64,000 bases of DNA from an uncultured Oleiphilus sp. (lineage in GTDB: Bacteria > Pseudomonadota > Gammaproteobacteria > Pseudomonadales > Oleiphilaceae): assembly GCA_913020045.1 (NCBI GenBank), contig CAJWBE010000021.1:1-64000 (forward strand), read 5' to 3'. A program made the translations under genes and the position numbers. The notes beneath the pieces were generated by a model. The model was given only the letters and a program-made list of their open reading frames with translations. It was not told where the DNA came from and ran no database searches. Positions 9,226-18,479 of this stretch are shown one piece after another. How positions within the stretch are numbered: the stretch's first letter is position 1; every line of letters starts with the position of its first letter.

Positions 9226-9456
9226 ATGTCACAACACTCAAAAGACGCCAAACCATGGTTCAAATCATTCTGGCCTTGGTTTGTTATTTCACTCCCTGCA
9301 GCAGGGGTTATTGCGGGTATCGCGACGGTCATTATCGCAGTACAAAATGCGCCAGTGATTACCGACGGCGAAATCGGTCGTTTTGCGCGTGAAAGCGTAT
9401 CCACAGAAGCCGTAAAAGCCGAAGCAATTCCGGCGTTTCCAGCATCTAAACAGTGA
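9226..9456 (+). CDS. ccoH: Short CcoH/FixH-like protein
   Basis: 76 residues from the ATG at 9226, with AAGAGGA as ribosome site; an upstream in-frame start overlaps ccoG. The N-terminus (KPWFKSFWPWFVISLP, then a hydrophobic helix to about residue 42) is the recognisable FixH start. The large periplasmic domain of the usual 150-170 residue FixH is replaced by about 30 polar residues. It may be a minimal FixH keeping only the membrane anchor. No FixH remnant was seen downstream. ccoI and ccoS do not follow. Confidence 0.65.
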   Translation: MSQHSKDAKPWFKSFWPWFVISLPAAGVIAGIATVIIAVQNAPVITDGEIGRFARESVSTEAVKAEAIPAFPASKQ

Positions 9457-9461
9457 ACATG

Positions 9462-9475
9462 TTGATCTGAATCAA
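9462..9475. promoter_or_regulatory. Fnr/Anr-type box upstream of trhP
   Basis: TTGATctgaATCAA is a perfect consensus match, 126 bp before the trhP ATG and just after the ccoH-like stop. It suggests oxygen-responsive control of trhP. Confidence 0.75.
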
Positions 9476-9601
9476 AAGCGCTAAAACAAAGTTACGTAAA
9501 CTTCGGGCCTATTTTTTCACCTCGTCGAATATCAAAAATCATGGTGATGTTTTTTCTTACTCCCATGATTTTTTAGGTTTGACTACCCGAGATAATTTAC
9601 G

Positions 9602-10966
9602 ATGAACAATGGCCCTGAACTGCTATCACCTGCCGGCTCACTGAAAAACATGGAGTATGCTTTCGCGTATGGCGCCGATGCCGTTTACGCAGGCCAGCCC
9701 CGCTACAGCCTTCGCGTTAGAGAGAACGAGTTTAATCATATCGAAAACCTCGCAAAAGGTGTGCAACGAGCCAAAGAACTTGGCAAGCAGTTTTATATCG
9801 CCAGCAATCTAAGCCCGCACAACAACAAGGTTCGCAGTTATCTAGGAGACATGGAAGAAGTCATCGCCATGAAACCGGATGCCATTATCATGTCCGACCC
9901 CGGCTTAATCATGTTGGTACGAGAAAAGTGGCCCGACATGCCTGTGCATCTTTCAGTTCAGGCTAATGCCGTTAACTGGGCGACCGTCAAATTCTGGCAG
10001 CAACAAGGACTCACCCGCGTCATTCTGTCACGCGAGCTATCGCTGGATGAAATCGAAGAAATTAAGCAAAAAGTGCCTGAAATGGAGCTAGAAGTGTTTG
10101 TGCATGGCGCCCTTTGTATTGCCTACTCTGGTCGCTGTTTGCTTTCCGGCTATATGACCCATCGCGACTCTAATCAGGGCGCTTGCACGAACTCATGCCG
10201 TTGGAAGTATCAAACGCACGAAGCTGAGCAAACTGAAGAAGGTGAGATTGTTCCGACCCAAGAAATTAAGGTATGCGATCCAAAACAAAGCGTTCAAGAC
10301 GAAGACTTATCCCAGGTATCGCCACTGTATCTGCTACAAGAAAAAGGCCGCCCTGGTGAGTATATGCCTGCGTATGAAGATGAACACGGCACGTATATCA
10401 TGAATTCAAAAGACCTACGCGCGGTTCAGCATGTGAAGCGCTTGGTTGATATTGGTGTCAATTCTCTCAAAATTGAAGGTCGCACCAAATCCTACTATTA
10501 CGCAGCGCGCACAGCACAAGTGTATCGACGTGCAATAGATGACGCTGTCGCAGGAAGAGAGTTCGATATGCGTTTAATGGATCAACTCGAAGGCATGGCG
10601 AATCGAGGGTTTACAGAAGGATTTTATCGCCGCCACCGACCCGACGAATACCAAAACTACGAAACCGGAAACTCTGTTGCCTCCAAACAAATATTTGTCG
10701 CCGACGTGCTGGATACAATGCCCAAGAACAATCGCTTATCCCTCGAAGCAAAAAACAAATTTTCAGTCGGCGATGAACTCGTCTTGCTAACACCAGAAGG
10801 GAATATCCCCATCAAAGCCAAGCAAATGTTCCTCAGCAAAAACAGCCAACCTTGCGAAAGCGCCTTGGGTTCAGGTTATCGCGTTGACCTTGAAATACCG
10901 GCGTCACTGTCAGCACAGGTTTCTGCGGAAGCGCTGCAAAAAGGACTGATTGTCCGTAATATTTAG
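9602..10966 (+). CDS. trhP: tRNA hydroxylation protein P (peptidase U32 family, YegQ)
   Basis: 454 residues, the same length as E. coli YegQ/TrhP. The U32 family start PELLSPAGSLKNMEYAFAYG and the conserved HGALC, SGRCLLS and GACTNSCRW cysteine segments (about residues 175-200) are present. TrhP forms 5-hydroxyuridine at tRNA position 34 using prephenate, without oxygen; TrhO is the oxygen-using alternative. Single gene. The perfect Fnr-type box upstream fits a need when oxygen is scarce. Family call firm; regulation inferred. Confidence 0.88.
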   Translation: MNNGPELLSPAGSLKNMEYAFAYGADAVYAGQPRYSLRVRENEFNHIENLAKGVQRAKELGKQFYIASNLSPHNNKVRSYLGDMEEVIAMKPDAIIMSDPGLIMLVREKWPDMPVHLSVQANAVNWATVKFWQQQGLTRVILSRELSLDEIEEIKQKVPEMELEVFVHGALCIAYSGRCLLSGYMTHRDSNQGACTNSCRWKYQTHEAEQTEEGEIVPTQEIKVCDPKQSVQDEDLSQVSPLYLLQEKGRPGEYMPAYEDEHGTYIMNSKDLRAVQHVKRLVDIGVNSLKIEGRTKSYYYAARTAQVYRRAIDDAVAGREFDMRLMDQLEGMANRGFTEGFYRRHRPDEYQNYETGNSVASKQIFVADVLDTMPKNNRLSLEAKNKFSVGDELVLLTPEGNIPIKAKQMFLSKNSQPCESALGSGYRVDLEIPASLSAQVSAEALQKGLIVRNI

Positions 10967-11134
10967 CGCCATTAAGCGGCACTTAGTCATGCATTAATAG
11001 CGAATGAGCAGCACTACAAAACGACACGTAATTGTCGCGAACGGCAATTGTGGCAGGTGGCGCATCAGCTTAGAATAAGCTCACTCTTCGGTATTAAAAA
11101 CGAAACAACGCCAACTAGCCTCGGTGAACCGTTA

Positions 11135-11935
11135 ATGTTAAAATTCGTAAAGCTTACCTGCCTTTTTTTCGTATCGGCTTACTGTGCATTCGCAACCGCC
11201 CACGAACTACCCAAAAAAATAACGCTCGTTACCGACGACTACCTACCCTATACCTCAACGGACGTGCAAAGCTCAGGCGTAATTGGTGACCTGGTTAAAG
11301 AGGCATTTGCAGCCGTGAACATAGACGTTAACTATCAATTCGCTAGCTGGAAACGCTGTGAAATCATGGTCTTAAATGGCGATGCATTTGGTGCCATCCC
11401 ATACTTCGCAAATGACGAGAGAAAAAAACTCTACGACTTTTCTGCGCCAATACTGCTCGGTCTAACACGTTACTACTACAACAAAGACCGTTTTCCTAAT
11501 GGCTTTAATTGGACAAACATAGATGATTTTAAAGGGTATCGGATGGGCGCGATCCAAGGCTACTGGTATATGCCAGGCTTTTCTAAAGCAAACCTAGACC
11601 TACACTTAGTCGCCTCAGAAGAGCAAAACTTTATCAAACTCGCCAGACAACGTATCGACTTCACACTGGCAGGCCAACCTCGTGCAGAGTCGGCAATTCG
11701 CAGCCTCGCACCAGAGCTACGTGATAAAATAGCGGCTGTAAGCCGACCAGAAAGCCGCGACACATTCCATGTCTTAGTGTCCCGAAAATACCCACATGCA
11801 AATGACTATAACGGCCTCCTTACTGAAGGCCTATCTCGTCTTATCGAGTCAGGGAAGTACTTGGAAATCCTTGAACGCTATGAACTGTCTGACGAGTACG
11901 CCGTTGATTTAAAAACGCTCGAATCTTACCTCTGA
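11135..11935 (+). CDS. Periplasmic solute-binding protein, SBP_bac_3 type
   Basis: 266 residues from the ATG at 11135, which starts a Sec signal peptide ending near CAFATA; an upstream GTG frame adds 29 residues before the signal and is rejected. The mature part is a bilobed family-3 binding fold (ITLVTDDYLPYTS, then IGDLVKEAFAAV and MGAIQGYWY). No permease or ATPase gene is adjacent, so it may be a stand-alone sensor or scavenger protein. The ligand is unknown. A terminator follows at 12008. Confidence 0.8.
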   Translation: MLKFVKLTCLFFVSAYCAFATAHELPKKITLVTDDYLPYTSTDVQSSGVIGDLVKEAFAAVNIDVNYQFASWKRCEIMVLNGDAFGAIPYFANDERKKLYDFSAPILLGLTRYYYNKDRFPNGFNWTNIDDFKGYRMGAIQGYWYMPGFSKANLDLHLVASEEQNFIKLARQRIDFTLAGQPRAESAIRSLAPELRDKIAAVSRPESRDTFHVLVSRKYPHANDYNGLLTEGLSRLIESGKYLEILERYELSDEYAVDLKTLESYL

Positions 11936-12007
11936 CAGCTGTATTTCTATTCGCACGCTAAACCTAAAGTAGGTATCTCCGCTCAAGTAAACTCTCAATG
12001 TTCTGAA

Positions 12008-12030
12008 GGGCTGATATCAGCCCGTCTTTT
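12008..12030 (+). terminator. Terminator after binding-protein gene
   Basis: A perfect palindrome GGGCTGATATCAGCCC (12008-12023) is followed by GTCTTTT, 70 bp after the 11135 gene. Confidence 0.7.
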
Positions 12031-12125
12031 CATACGAAGCGATTCACGTTAACGTTAGCCATACAATTCTTCGGACTAATAATTCATAACATAGCGAAGG
12101 TCCGACCCAAGCTTGAGGTTACTCA

Positions 12126-12944
12126 GTGAATATCCAAAATAAAATTATTATTGTCACCGGCGCGTCATCAGGCGTGGGAGAAACCTGTGCCAAGCAGCTA
12201 ATTCAAGCGGGCGCAAAGGTCGTTGTTGCAGCGCGCTCCAAAGACGCCTTAGAAAAACTTGCTGAAGCGCTCGGCCCCAATGCTTTAGCCGTTCCTACCG
12301 ATGTCTCTGACCTTGCAAACTGCCAAGCGCTAGTTGATAAGACCATCGAGCACTTCGGCGGGCTCGATATTCTGATTAATAATGCGGGTTATCATGCACG
12401 TGGCGACGTTGCTGAAATCTCGATCGAAGAAATGGATCAAATAATCGACGTTAACCTGAAAGGTCCTATGCGCCTGAGTAAACTGGCCTTGCCACACCTG
12501 TTAAAGGCAAGTGAAGGCGCTATCGTCAATGTCGCCTCTCTTGCAGGGCGAATTCCCGTCAGTGGAGAAACCAGTTATTCCACCAGTAAATTCGGACTGC
12601 GTGCGTTCAGTATCGCCATGGCAGAAGAGCTAGATGAAACATCAGTGAGCGTCTCCGTCGTGTCGCCTGGCCCGATCGATACTGGCTTTATCATGGACGA
12701 CATTGAGCATGTTCCTGACCTCGTGTTCTCTCAGCCTATGAGCACGTCTGAAGACGTTGTAAGCGCAATTTTAGCTTGTATTTACGATGGTAAAGTAGAG
12801 CGTGCGATACCCGCAGCGTCCGGCGTTTTAGCCACGGCCGCCTATTTACTGCCCGCACTAAAGCGTTCACTGCGCCCGGTGCTTGATAAAAAAGGGAAAA
12901 AGAGTAAGGAAAAGTACCTAGAAAGAAATCTCTCAGCACAGTAG
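12126..12944 (+). CDS. Short-chain dehydrogenase/reductase
   Basis: 272 residues from a GTG with GAGG seven bases upstream. Classical SDR signatures are present: the nucleotide-binding GASSGVGE loop (residues 11-18), NNAG near 88, a catalytic Ser in the VNVASLAG region and YSTSK (near 152-156). The C-terminal 40 residues are basic and hydrophobic, as in membrane-peripheral SDRs. The substrate is unknown. It is a single gene ended by the 12958 hairpin. Confidence 0.88.
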   Translation: MNIQNKIIIVTGASSGVGETCAKQLIQAGAKVVVAARSKDALEKLAEALGPNALAVPTDVSDLANCQALVDKTIEHFGGLDILINNAGYHARGDVAEISIEEMDQIIDVNLKGPMRLSKLALPHLLKASEGAIVNVASLAGRIPVSGETSYSTSKFGLRAFSIAMAEELDETSVSVSVVSPGPIDTGFIMDDIEHVPDLVFSQPMSTSEDVVSAILACIYDGKVERAIPAASGVLATAAYLLPALKRSLRPVLDKKGKKSKEKYLERNLSAQ

Positions 12945-12951
12945 CGATACG

Positions 12952-12982
12952 AAAAAAAGGGCGCCTAATGCGCCCTGTTTTT
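12952..12982. terminator. Bidirectional terminator between SDR and rhodanese genes
   Basis: A stem AGGGCGC / GCGCCCT (12958-12964 and 12970-12976) is flanked by seven A on the left and GTTTTT on the right, serving convergent genes. Confidence 0.85.
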
Positions 12983-13041
12983 CACTAAAACGAAATCAAT
13001 ATACACACCACAAACCTTTCACCGCTCTTGCATCTCGGCCA

Positions 13042-13428
13042 TTAGTTGCTGCGTTCCTGCGCTAAGCCCTTGGCACTCCAAGCTTGCATATCGCCTTGCA
13101 AATGATAAAGCTGAGTAAAACCGTTTGCACTTAGGTACGACTCAGCAATACTCGCGCGTCGCCCACTATGACAATAGAGAACAATCGTCTTATCCGAATA
13201 CGCCCTCAGCTCCGAAAGTCTTGCCTCCAACTCGTCGTAAGGAATGTTCTTCGCCCCCGGCACCCTGCCGCTAGCGAATTCTTGCTCACTACGCACATCC
13301 AGTAATAACACCTTGCTATCTTGTGCCGCAGACACTGCCATTTCTTGTGTCCACACACCCGCGTAATCCGCTTGGGCTACGGACAACCAGCTCAGCAAAC
13401 ATAAACAAATTAGCCAGTTAAATTTCAT
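13042..13428 (-). CDS. Periplasmic rhodanese-like protein
   Basis: 128 residues. A signal peptide (1-20, ending AQA) is followed by one rhodanese domain with LLLDVRSEQEF, GAKNIPYDEL and active-site loop CHSGRR (near residue 87). Such proteins carry a sulfane sulfur on the active Cys, here outside the cytoplasm. A strong AGAGGAAG ribosome site precedes the ATG. It lies 35 bp after the hydrolase gene, so the two are probably co-transcribed. The physiological sulfur donor is unknown. Confidence 0.88.
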   Translation of the reverse strand: MKFNWLICLCLLSWLSVAQADYAGVWTQEMAVSAAQDSKVLLLDVRSEQEFASGRVPGAKNIPYDELEARLSELRAYSDKTIVLYCHSGRRASIAESYLSANGFTQLYHLQGDMQAWSAKGLAQERSN

Positions 13429-13463
13429 CTCTCTTCCTCTTTGCTTATCACTCGTTTGAATCT

Positions 13464-14393
13464 TTAGTCAATCGCGCGAGCAGATAAATCGTCGCGAGCG
13501 CCAATTAAAACATCGGCAATTTTCTCTGGCGCATCGAGCGGAATAAAATGCCCCGCTCCAGCTATCACCATCACCTCAGCTCCATTGGGAAAATATGGCT
13601 CGAAACCGCTATATAGCGGCGCGGGAATGCACCCGTCGCACTCGCCCACCAAGATGGTTGTCTTAACAGGAATTTCACTAAAGGCGAGCCGGATCGAGCG
13701 TTTCCATTTTTTTAACGAACCACTCAATAAAGGAAAGAAGCCACGGTAATATCCTAAAGGATAAGCAAGCTCTCCAATACTGCTGAATGGCGATTCCGAG
13801 GCACTAAAATACGCGTTACTCTTTGGCGCCGAACCACTCCACGATAAACAGAGACGACGCAGCAAGCGGTCATCATTGCGACGCAAGAGCCGTTCTGGAA
13901 TGCGCCACCGTACCTGAAATAAAAAAATATAGAGCGAACGCCACCACTGCATCGGGTGTCTAAGTAAACCGCGAAGCACAGACGGTAAAGGGGGAACCGC
14001 CATCGTCACTAATCGCGAAAACAATGCTGGCGCATAAGCCGCCGTCACATAAGCCGCGATAGCACCCCAGTCATGTCCTACCAATAAAAGGTGTTCATTA
14101 GGTTCTTTTATTACACGGGCGAGGTCTGACATGCGTTTGGCAAGGTCATCTAGGTGCGTGACTTCTGTTTTCTCGATGTCTTGGCTCTGATGAACTGAAG
14201 GCGCGGGACCATATCCCGGCAAAAATGGCGCATACACGTGAAAGCCTTGTTTTACTAACACCTCAGCCAAGGCATCAAATATATCGGGCGTTTCAGGAAA
14301 ACCATGGAGTAACAGCACTTTGGTGCCGGACTCCCCCCATATGCGAACATGAAAATTCAGACCCGAAGCATTAATAATTTGTGTCGTTTTCAA
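13464..14393 (-). CDS. Alpha/beta hydrolase
   Basis: 309 residues. Alpha/beta-hydrolase features are visible: oxyanion segment LLLHGFPE (near residue 30), nucleophile elbow GHDWGA (Asp in the epoxide-hydrolase/dehalogenase style, near 107-112), an acid candidate in GECDGC and the catalytic His in GAGHFIPLDAP (near 283). The Asp nucleophile suggests epoxide or haloalkane chemistry, unproven. The start is a TTG whose bases overlap the stop of a three-codon ATG mini-ORF behind a GAGGAG ribosome site, an unusual coupled start. Confidence 0.85.
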   Translation of the reverse strand: MKTTQIINASGLNFHVRIWGESGTKVLLLHGFPETPDIFDALAEVLVKQGFHVYAPFLPGYGPAPSVHQSQDIEKTEVTHLDDLAKRMSDLARVIKEPNEHLLLVGHDWGAIAAYVTAAYAPALFSRLVTMAVPPLPSVLRGLLRHPMQWWRSLYIFLFQVRWRIPERLLRRNDDRLLRRLCLSWSGSAPKSNAYFSASESPFSSIGELAYPLGYYRGFFPLLSGSLKKWKRSIRLAFSEIPVKTTILVGECDGCIPAPLYSGFEPYFPNGAEVMVIAGAGHFIPLDAPEKIADVLIGARDDLSARAID

Positions 14394-14573
14394 GCTAACA
14401 TTGCTCCTCTATCAGACCTACATCATCCACAAAGTACACGATGTTCCAATCACAAAATAGTACAGCGTGAGCACAACAAGAGAGTTATCATAGCCACGCT
14501 GACCAAGCACTGTCATCTGCACACGAACTTTCGTTGCATCCCCACCCTTTTATCACGAGACATTTTTTAAGTC

Positions 14574-15188
14574 ATGATCGCGTTATCCACATTCGGTTCC
14601 GGCTTCGTGCTTGGCCTCTCGCTCATTATGGCGATCGGCGCTCAGAATGCCTTTGTTCTAAAACAAGGACTTCTCAAACAACACGTCTTTTGGCTTGCCT
14701 TAATTTGCGCGAGTTCAGATGCGCTCTTAATCACGCTTGGTGTTGCGGGTTTTGGTGAGTTAATCAAACACTTTCCTTGGATCGACTCTGTCGCACGTAT
14801 CGGTGGCGCCTTCTTTTTGGCCGCCTATGCCTTAAAAAGTTTATATAGTGCCTGCTTCAATCACGAAGGACTAAAGGCCGCGCAGAGTGAGGCCGGTAGC
14901 CTGCGTAATGCCATTCTCACGTGTTTAGCATTTACCTGGCTGAATCCCCACGTCTACCTCGATACATTGGTGTTATTGGGGTCGCTGTCTACCCAATACG
15001 GAGATAATGCTCAGTGGTTCGGGTTCGGCTGTGTTGTCGCATCTTTTTTCTTTTTCTTCTCTCTGGGTTATGGCGCTCGATTCCTCAGCCCCTTGTTTGC
15101 AAAGCCTGCCTCATGGCGCGTACTCGACCTACTAATTGCACTCGTTATGGCCATGTTAGCCGCGCAACTAATTATCAGTGCAAACTAA
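14574..15188 (+). CDS. LysE/ArgO-type amino acid exporter
   Basis: 204 residues with about six membrane helices. The family start LGLSLIMAIGAQNAFVLKQGL and the mid-protein TWLNPHVYLDTLVLLG are typical of LysE/ArgO proteins, which expel basic amino acids across the inner membrane. The LysG/ArgP-type regulator often found beside it is absent here. Substrate by family inference is arginine or lysine. No good ribosome site is visible before the ATG. Confidence 0.87.
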   Translation: MIALSTFGSGFVLGLSLIMAIGAQNAFVLKQGLLKQHVFWLALICASSDALLITLGVAGFGELIKHFPWIDSVARIGGAFFLAAYALKSLYSACFNHEGLKAAQSEAGSLRNAILTCLAFTWLNPHVYLDTLVLLGSLSTQYGDNAQWFGFGCVVASFFFFFSLGYGARFLSPLFAKPASWRVLDLLIALVMAMLAAQLIISAN

Positions 15189-15270
15189 GGTAGTGACTCA
15201 CTCTGCAAATTTATAATTTGTATTTAATTCAGCAAGGTAGGTCGTGAAGCATGTCCGATTTTAGCTTTCT

Positions 15271-16050
15271 ATGCTTGCTAAACTCCGCGCCTTTTCGACG
15301 AGTCAGATGTATTCCATGTTGTCAGTTTTGTATGGTCTAAAAAGATTTTTTCGCCCACCTTTTTGTGCAGTAATACCTACACTTTGTATTGTTATTACTG
15401 TGAGCTTTACCGCAGTGCAAACTGCGCATGCCGAACCGCCGCTACCTCCAGCGGAGGAAAATTCTAGTTGGACGCTAGCGCTAGATCGCAACGGCATACA
15501 GATCTACACACAGGAATGGCCCGACAGTCGTTTTCCGGCTGTGAAAACCGTGCAAGTAGTATCAACAACCTTAGCCAATGCCGTTAGTCATTTTTTTAAT
15601 ACAGAGGCCTATCCTGAATGGGCCAGCGATATGCATGAGGCTCGCGTTCTTGTTCCGGTAAATGAGGAGATGGAACGTCTTATCTATATGCACATGGACC
15701 TACCGTGGCCGCTTCAAGACCGAGACTCAGTAGCGCGACAACGCGTGACGCAAGATATGGAAACCCTCGCCGTGCTCTTTAAAGAGCGCGATGCCAATGA
15801 TCAACTTGCCGCTCGTCCTAACATAACGAGACTGCCCAAGCTTAACGCTGAGCTCATTCTCATTCCTATATCAGCCGACAAAACAAAAATCATTTGGCAA
15901 GGCCACAATGAACCCGGCGGCTACTTACCCGCCTTCGTATTTCGGTGGATGCTCGAACACATTCTGTACGAGTCTTCACTAAATATGCGCAAACGCTTAG
16001 CGACCCCAAGCATGGCAAAGTCCGCCACCTGGGTTGTTTCTCCAGAGTGA
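15271..16050 (+). CDS. START-domain protein with signal sequence
   Basis: 259 residues from the first ATG; ATGs 13 and 16 codons in are possible starts. A hydrophobic export signal ends near TAHA|EPP (about residue 54). The rest is a START/polyketide-cyclase lipid-binding fold: SWTLALDRNGIQIYTQEW, FPAVKTVQVV, MDLPWPLQDRDSVARQ and a C-terminal helix region. Bacterial START proteins of this kind are found in Pseudomonas-like bacteria and probably bind a hydrophobic ligand in the periplasm. The ligand is unknown. Confidence 0.82.
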   Translation: MLAKLRAFSTSQMYSMLSVLYGLKRFFRPPFCAVIPTLCIVITVSFTAVQTAHAEPPLPPAEENSSWTLALDRNGIQIYTQEWPDSRFPAVKTVQVVSTTLANAVSHFFNTEAYPEWASDMHEARVLVPVNEEMERLIYMHMDLPWPLQDRDSVARQRVTQDMETLAVLFKERDANDQLAARPNITRLPKLNAELILIPISADKTKIIWQGHNEPGGYLPAFVFRWMLEHILYESSLNMRKRLATPSMAKSATWVVSPE

Positions 16051-16073
16051 TTTCGGGTGACACGTGGCTGAAC

Positions 16074-16102
16074 AAAAAAACGGACCATGGAGGTCCGTTT
16101 TT
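16074..16102. terminator. Bidirectional terminator between START gene and ahpF
   Basis: A stem CGGACC / GGTCCG (16081-16086, 16092-16097) is flanked by seven A upstream and five T downstream. Confidence 0.88.
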
Positions 16103-16167
16103 CTTATTTCTCTAATCGGTTAGGCTGCTAACACCCTTTCTAAAACCTCCGGGCTGAAATGCTCACA

Positions 16168-17793
16168 CTAAGCGGCTTGTTCTGTACTCTCCTCGTCCGC
16201 AAGAAGCGCTTCAACAGAAGCGGTTTGCTCTGGCGACACGGGGTGGGCCAACAAATATTCAAACGCACCCAATGATGCTTTCGCGCCTTCACCCATCGAA
16301 ATAACGATTTGCTTATAAGGCACCGTCGTCACATCGCCGCAAGCGAAAATCCCTGCCTCAGAGGTACGGCCTTTTCCGTCAATCACGATTTCGCCGAATG
16401 GGTTTAGCTCTATTAGCTCTTTAACGAACTGACTATTCGGCACCAGTCCAATTTGAACAAACACGCCTTCAAGAGCTTGCAAAGATACTTCGTCGTTGGC
16501 TCTATCAATATATTCGATACCACTCACTTTTCCGTTTGTTGCGACGATCTGCTTCGTCGCGACGTTCTTACGGATCGTGATATTATCTCTTGCCATCGCT
16601 TGGTCGACCAAAATCTGATCGGCTTTAAGCTCGGGCATAAACTCATACACAGTGACCGACTTGACGATACCGGCCAAATCCAACGCCGCCTCGATTCCTG
16701 AGTTACCTCCACCAATTACCGCCACATCTTTGCCCTTAAAGAAAGGGCCGTCGCAATGCGGACAATAAGCCACACCATTACCAATATTCTCGTTCTCGCC
16801 CGGCACACCCAGCTCTCTCCAGCGCGCTCCAGTCGCTACAATAATCGACCGTGTGGCAATGCGTTCTCCCGACGACAGGGTGACTATTTTGAGGTCGCCA
16901 TTTTCAATATCTGTCACGCGAACATGTTCTTTCAAGGTGATATCGTAGTCTTCCAAGTGCGCTTGCAAGGAGCCTGTTAACTTTGGGCCTGCTGTTTTAG
17001 GCACTGAAATCAAATTCTCGATGTCCATTGTGTCTTTTACTTGGCCGCCAAACTTCTCGGCAATCACGGTTACATTTAAGCCTTTACGCGCGCTATAGAT
17101 TGCGGCACTCACACCACCGGGTCCACCGCCCACAACAACCACGTCCTGCAAAGGTAACGCTTCATGTCGAGTACTAGAGGCCAGCTCAGGAGACCGCTCC
17201 GTCAGCTTGTTGATCAGTTCAGCGGCATCGACTTTGCCATTCGCAAACAACTCGCCATTCAAGTAAACACTTGGCACGCCTTGTATGTCACGATCCTTGA
17301 TCAGTTGAGGAAACAAGCCTCCATCAATCATTTCGGAGCTGATCTGGTCATTCAGTAAAGCAAACTGATTAAGCGCTTGGACCACTTCGGGACAATTGTG
17401 GCAACTCAAGCTCACAAACACTTCAAAATGAAGTGACTCCGAGACATTGCCAACCAACTGTTTAATCGCGCCATCCAGTTTAATGTCCGACCCCGCGCTT
17501 TGAAGCATTGCCAACACGAGCGAGTTAAACTCATGTCCGCTTGGGATTCCAGAAAACCGAATACCGGTATCCTTGCCCTGTGTCTCGATCAGGAAACTGA
17601 TCGGACTTCGCAACACACCGCCGCTATCTCTCTCTTCGAGGCTAATGTTGTCTGAAATATCAGCAATATCAGATAGAAACGTCAGCAACTCTGAACGCTT
17701 TTCGTGCTCACCCGTTTGCAGTACAAACGTAATCGGGGCCTGCATCGAAGCCGTGTAACTTTTTAACGCATTAATAATGTCCTGACTCAGCAT
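16168..17793 (-). CDS. ahpF: Alkyl hydroperoxide reductase subunit F
   Basis: 541 residues, slightly longer than the usual 520. An N-terminal tandem thioredoxin-fold domain has a CHNC redox pair (near residue 128). It is followed by a FAD domain ([13 protein letters not shown]), an active-site disulfide CPHCDGP (near 345), an NAD(P)H-binding [13 protein letters not shown] and a C-terminal GIFACGDVT. It moves electrons from NADH to AhpC. It lies downstream of ahpC with a 122-bp gap holding a hairpin and a 7-bp tandem repeat. Confidence 0.96.
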   Translation of the reverse strand: MLSQDIINALKSYTASMQAPITFVLQTGEHEKRSELLTFLSDIADISDNISLEERDSGGVLRSPISFLIETQGKDTGIRFSGIPSGHEFNSLVLAMLQSAGSDIKLDGAIKQLVGNVSESLHFEVFVSLSCHNCPEVVQALNQFALLNDQISSEMIDGGLFPQLIKDRDIQGVPSVYLNGELFANGKVDAAELINKLTERSPELASSTRHEALPLQDVVVVGGGPGGVSAAIYSARKGLNVTVIAEKFGGQVKDTMDIENLISVPKTAGPKLTGSLQAHLEDYDITLKEHVRVTDIENGDLKIVTLSSGERIATRSIIVATGARWRELGVPGENENIGNGVAYCPHCDGPFFKGKDVAVIGGGNSGIEAALDLAGIVKSVTVYEFMPELKADQILVDQAMARDNITIRKNVATKQIVATNGKVSGIEYIDRANDEVSLQALEGVFVQIGLVPNSQFVKELIELNPFGEIVIDGKGRTSEAGIFACGDVTTVPYKQIVISMGEGAKASLGAFEYLLAHPVSPEQTASVEALLADEESTEQAA

Positions 17794-17833
17794 GATAAGC
17801 TCCTATCCAATACATGTTTTGTTTTTGCCAGAA

Positions 17834-17854
17834 GCGAGCACCCATTGTGCCCGC
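17834..17854 (-). promoter_or_regulatory. Intercistronic hairpin between ahpC and ahpF
   Basis: On the minus strand GCGGGCAC pairs with GTGCTCGC (8 bp, one G-U) around AATGG. No T-run follows, so read-through is expected. It may protect the 3' end of ahpC mRNA and set AhpC above AhpF. Confidence 0.55.
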
Positions 17855-17866
17855 CTCTTTTGCCTT

Positions 17867-17892
17867 CTTACTACTTACTACTTACTACTTAC
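17867..17892. repeat. 7-bp tandem repeat (CTTACTA)
   Basis: 3.7 direct copies of CTTACTA lie between ahpC and ahpF. A short-unit tandem repeat in an intercistronic spacer can change length by slippage. Confidence 0.9.
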
Positions 17893-17915
17893 AATTGTGC
17901 GTGCTACTCAGCCGT

Positions 17916-18479
17916 TTAGATCTTTCCGACTAGGTCTAGCGAAGGCGCCAAAGTTGCTTCGCCTTCTTTCCACGCTGCTGGGCAAACTTCGCCTGGGTTT
18001 GCGGCTACATACTGAGCGGCTTTCACCTTACGCAATAGGTCTTCCGCATCACGGCCAATGCCTTCTGCTGTTATTTCCATCGCCTGAATAACGCCATTCG
18101 GGTCGACTACAAAGGTGCCTCGATCAGCTAAACCTTGTGCTTCGCGCATCACTTCGAAATTGCGTGTAATCGCGCCAGTTGGGTCACCAATCATGGTGTA
18201 CTGAATCTTGCCTATCGTGTCAGACGTTTCGTGCCACGCCTTGTGCGTAAAGTGTGTGTCGGTCGATACCGAGTAGATTTCTACACCGCGCTTTTGGAAC
18301 TCTTCGTAATGGTCCGCTATGTCACCCAGCTCTGTTGGACAAACAAAGGTGAAGTCCGCTGGGTAAAAGAAAAACACTGACCACTTACCTTCTAAATCTG
18401 TGTCTGCAACCTCGACAAACTCACCACCTTTAAAAGCCGTCGCGTTGAAAGGTTTGATCTGCGTGTTAATTAAAGCCAT
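17916..18479 (-). CDS. ahpC: Alkyl hydroperoxide reductase subunit C (2-Cys peroxiredoxin)
   Basis: 187 residues, normal length. The peroxidatic Cys47 lies in FTFVCPTE and the resolving Cys166 in GEVCPAAW near the C-terminus, matching the typical 2-Cys AhpC. It reduces hydrogen peroxide and organic peroxides in the cytosol and is recycled by AhpF. It is divergent from oxyR, whose product commonly activates it; I did not find a clear full OxyR site in the 137-bp spacer. Confidence 0.96.
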   Translation of the reverse strand: MALINTQIKPFNATAFKGGEFVEVADTDLEGKWSVFFFYPADFTFVCPTELGDIADHYEEFQKRGVEIYSVSTDTHFTHKAWHETSDTIGKIQYTMIGDPTGAITRNFEVMREAQGLADRGTFVVDPNGVIQAMEITAEGIGRDAEDLLRKVKAAQYVAANPGEVCPAAWKEGEATLAPSLDLVGKI

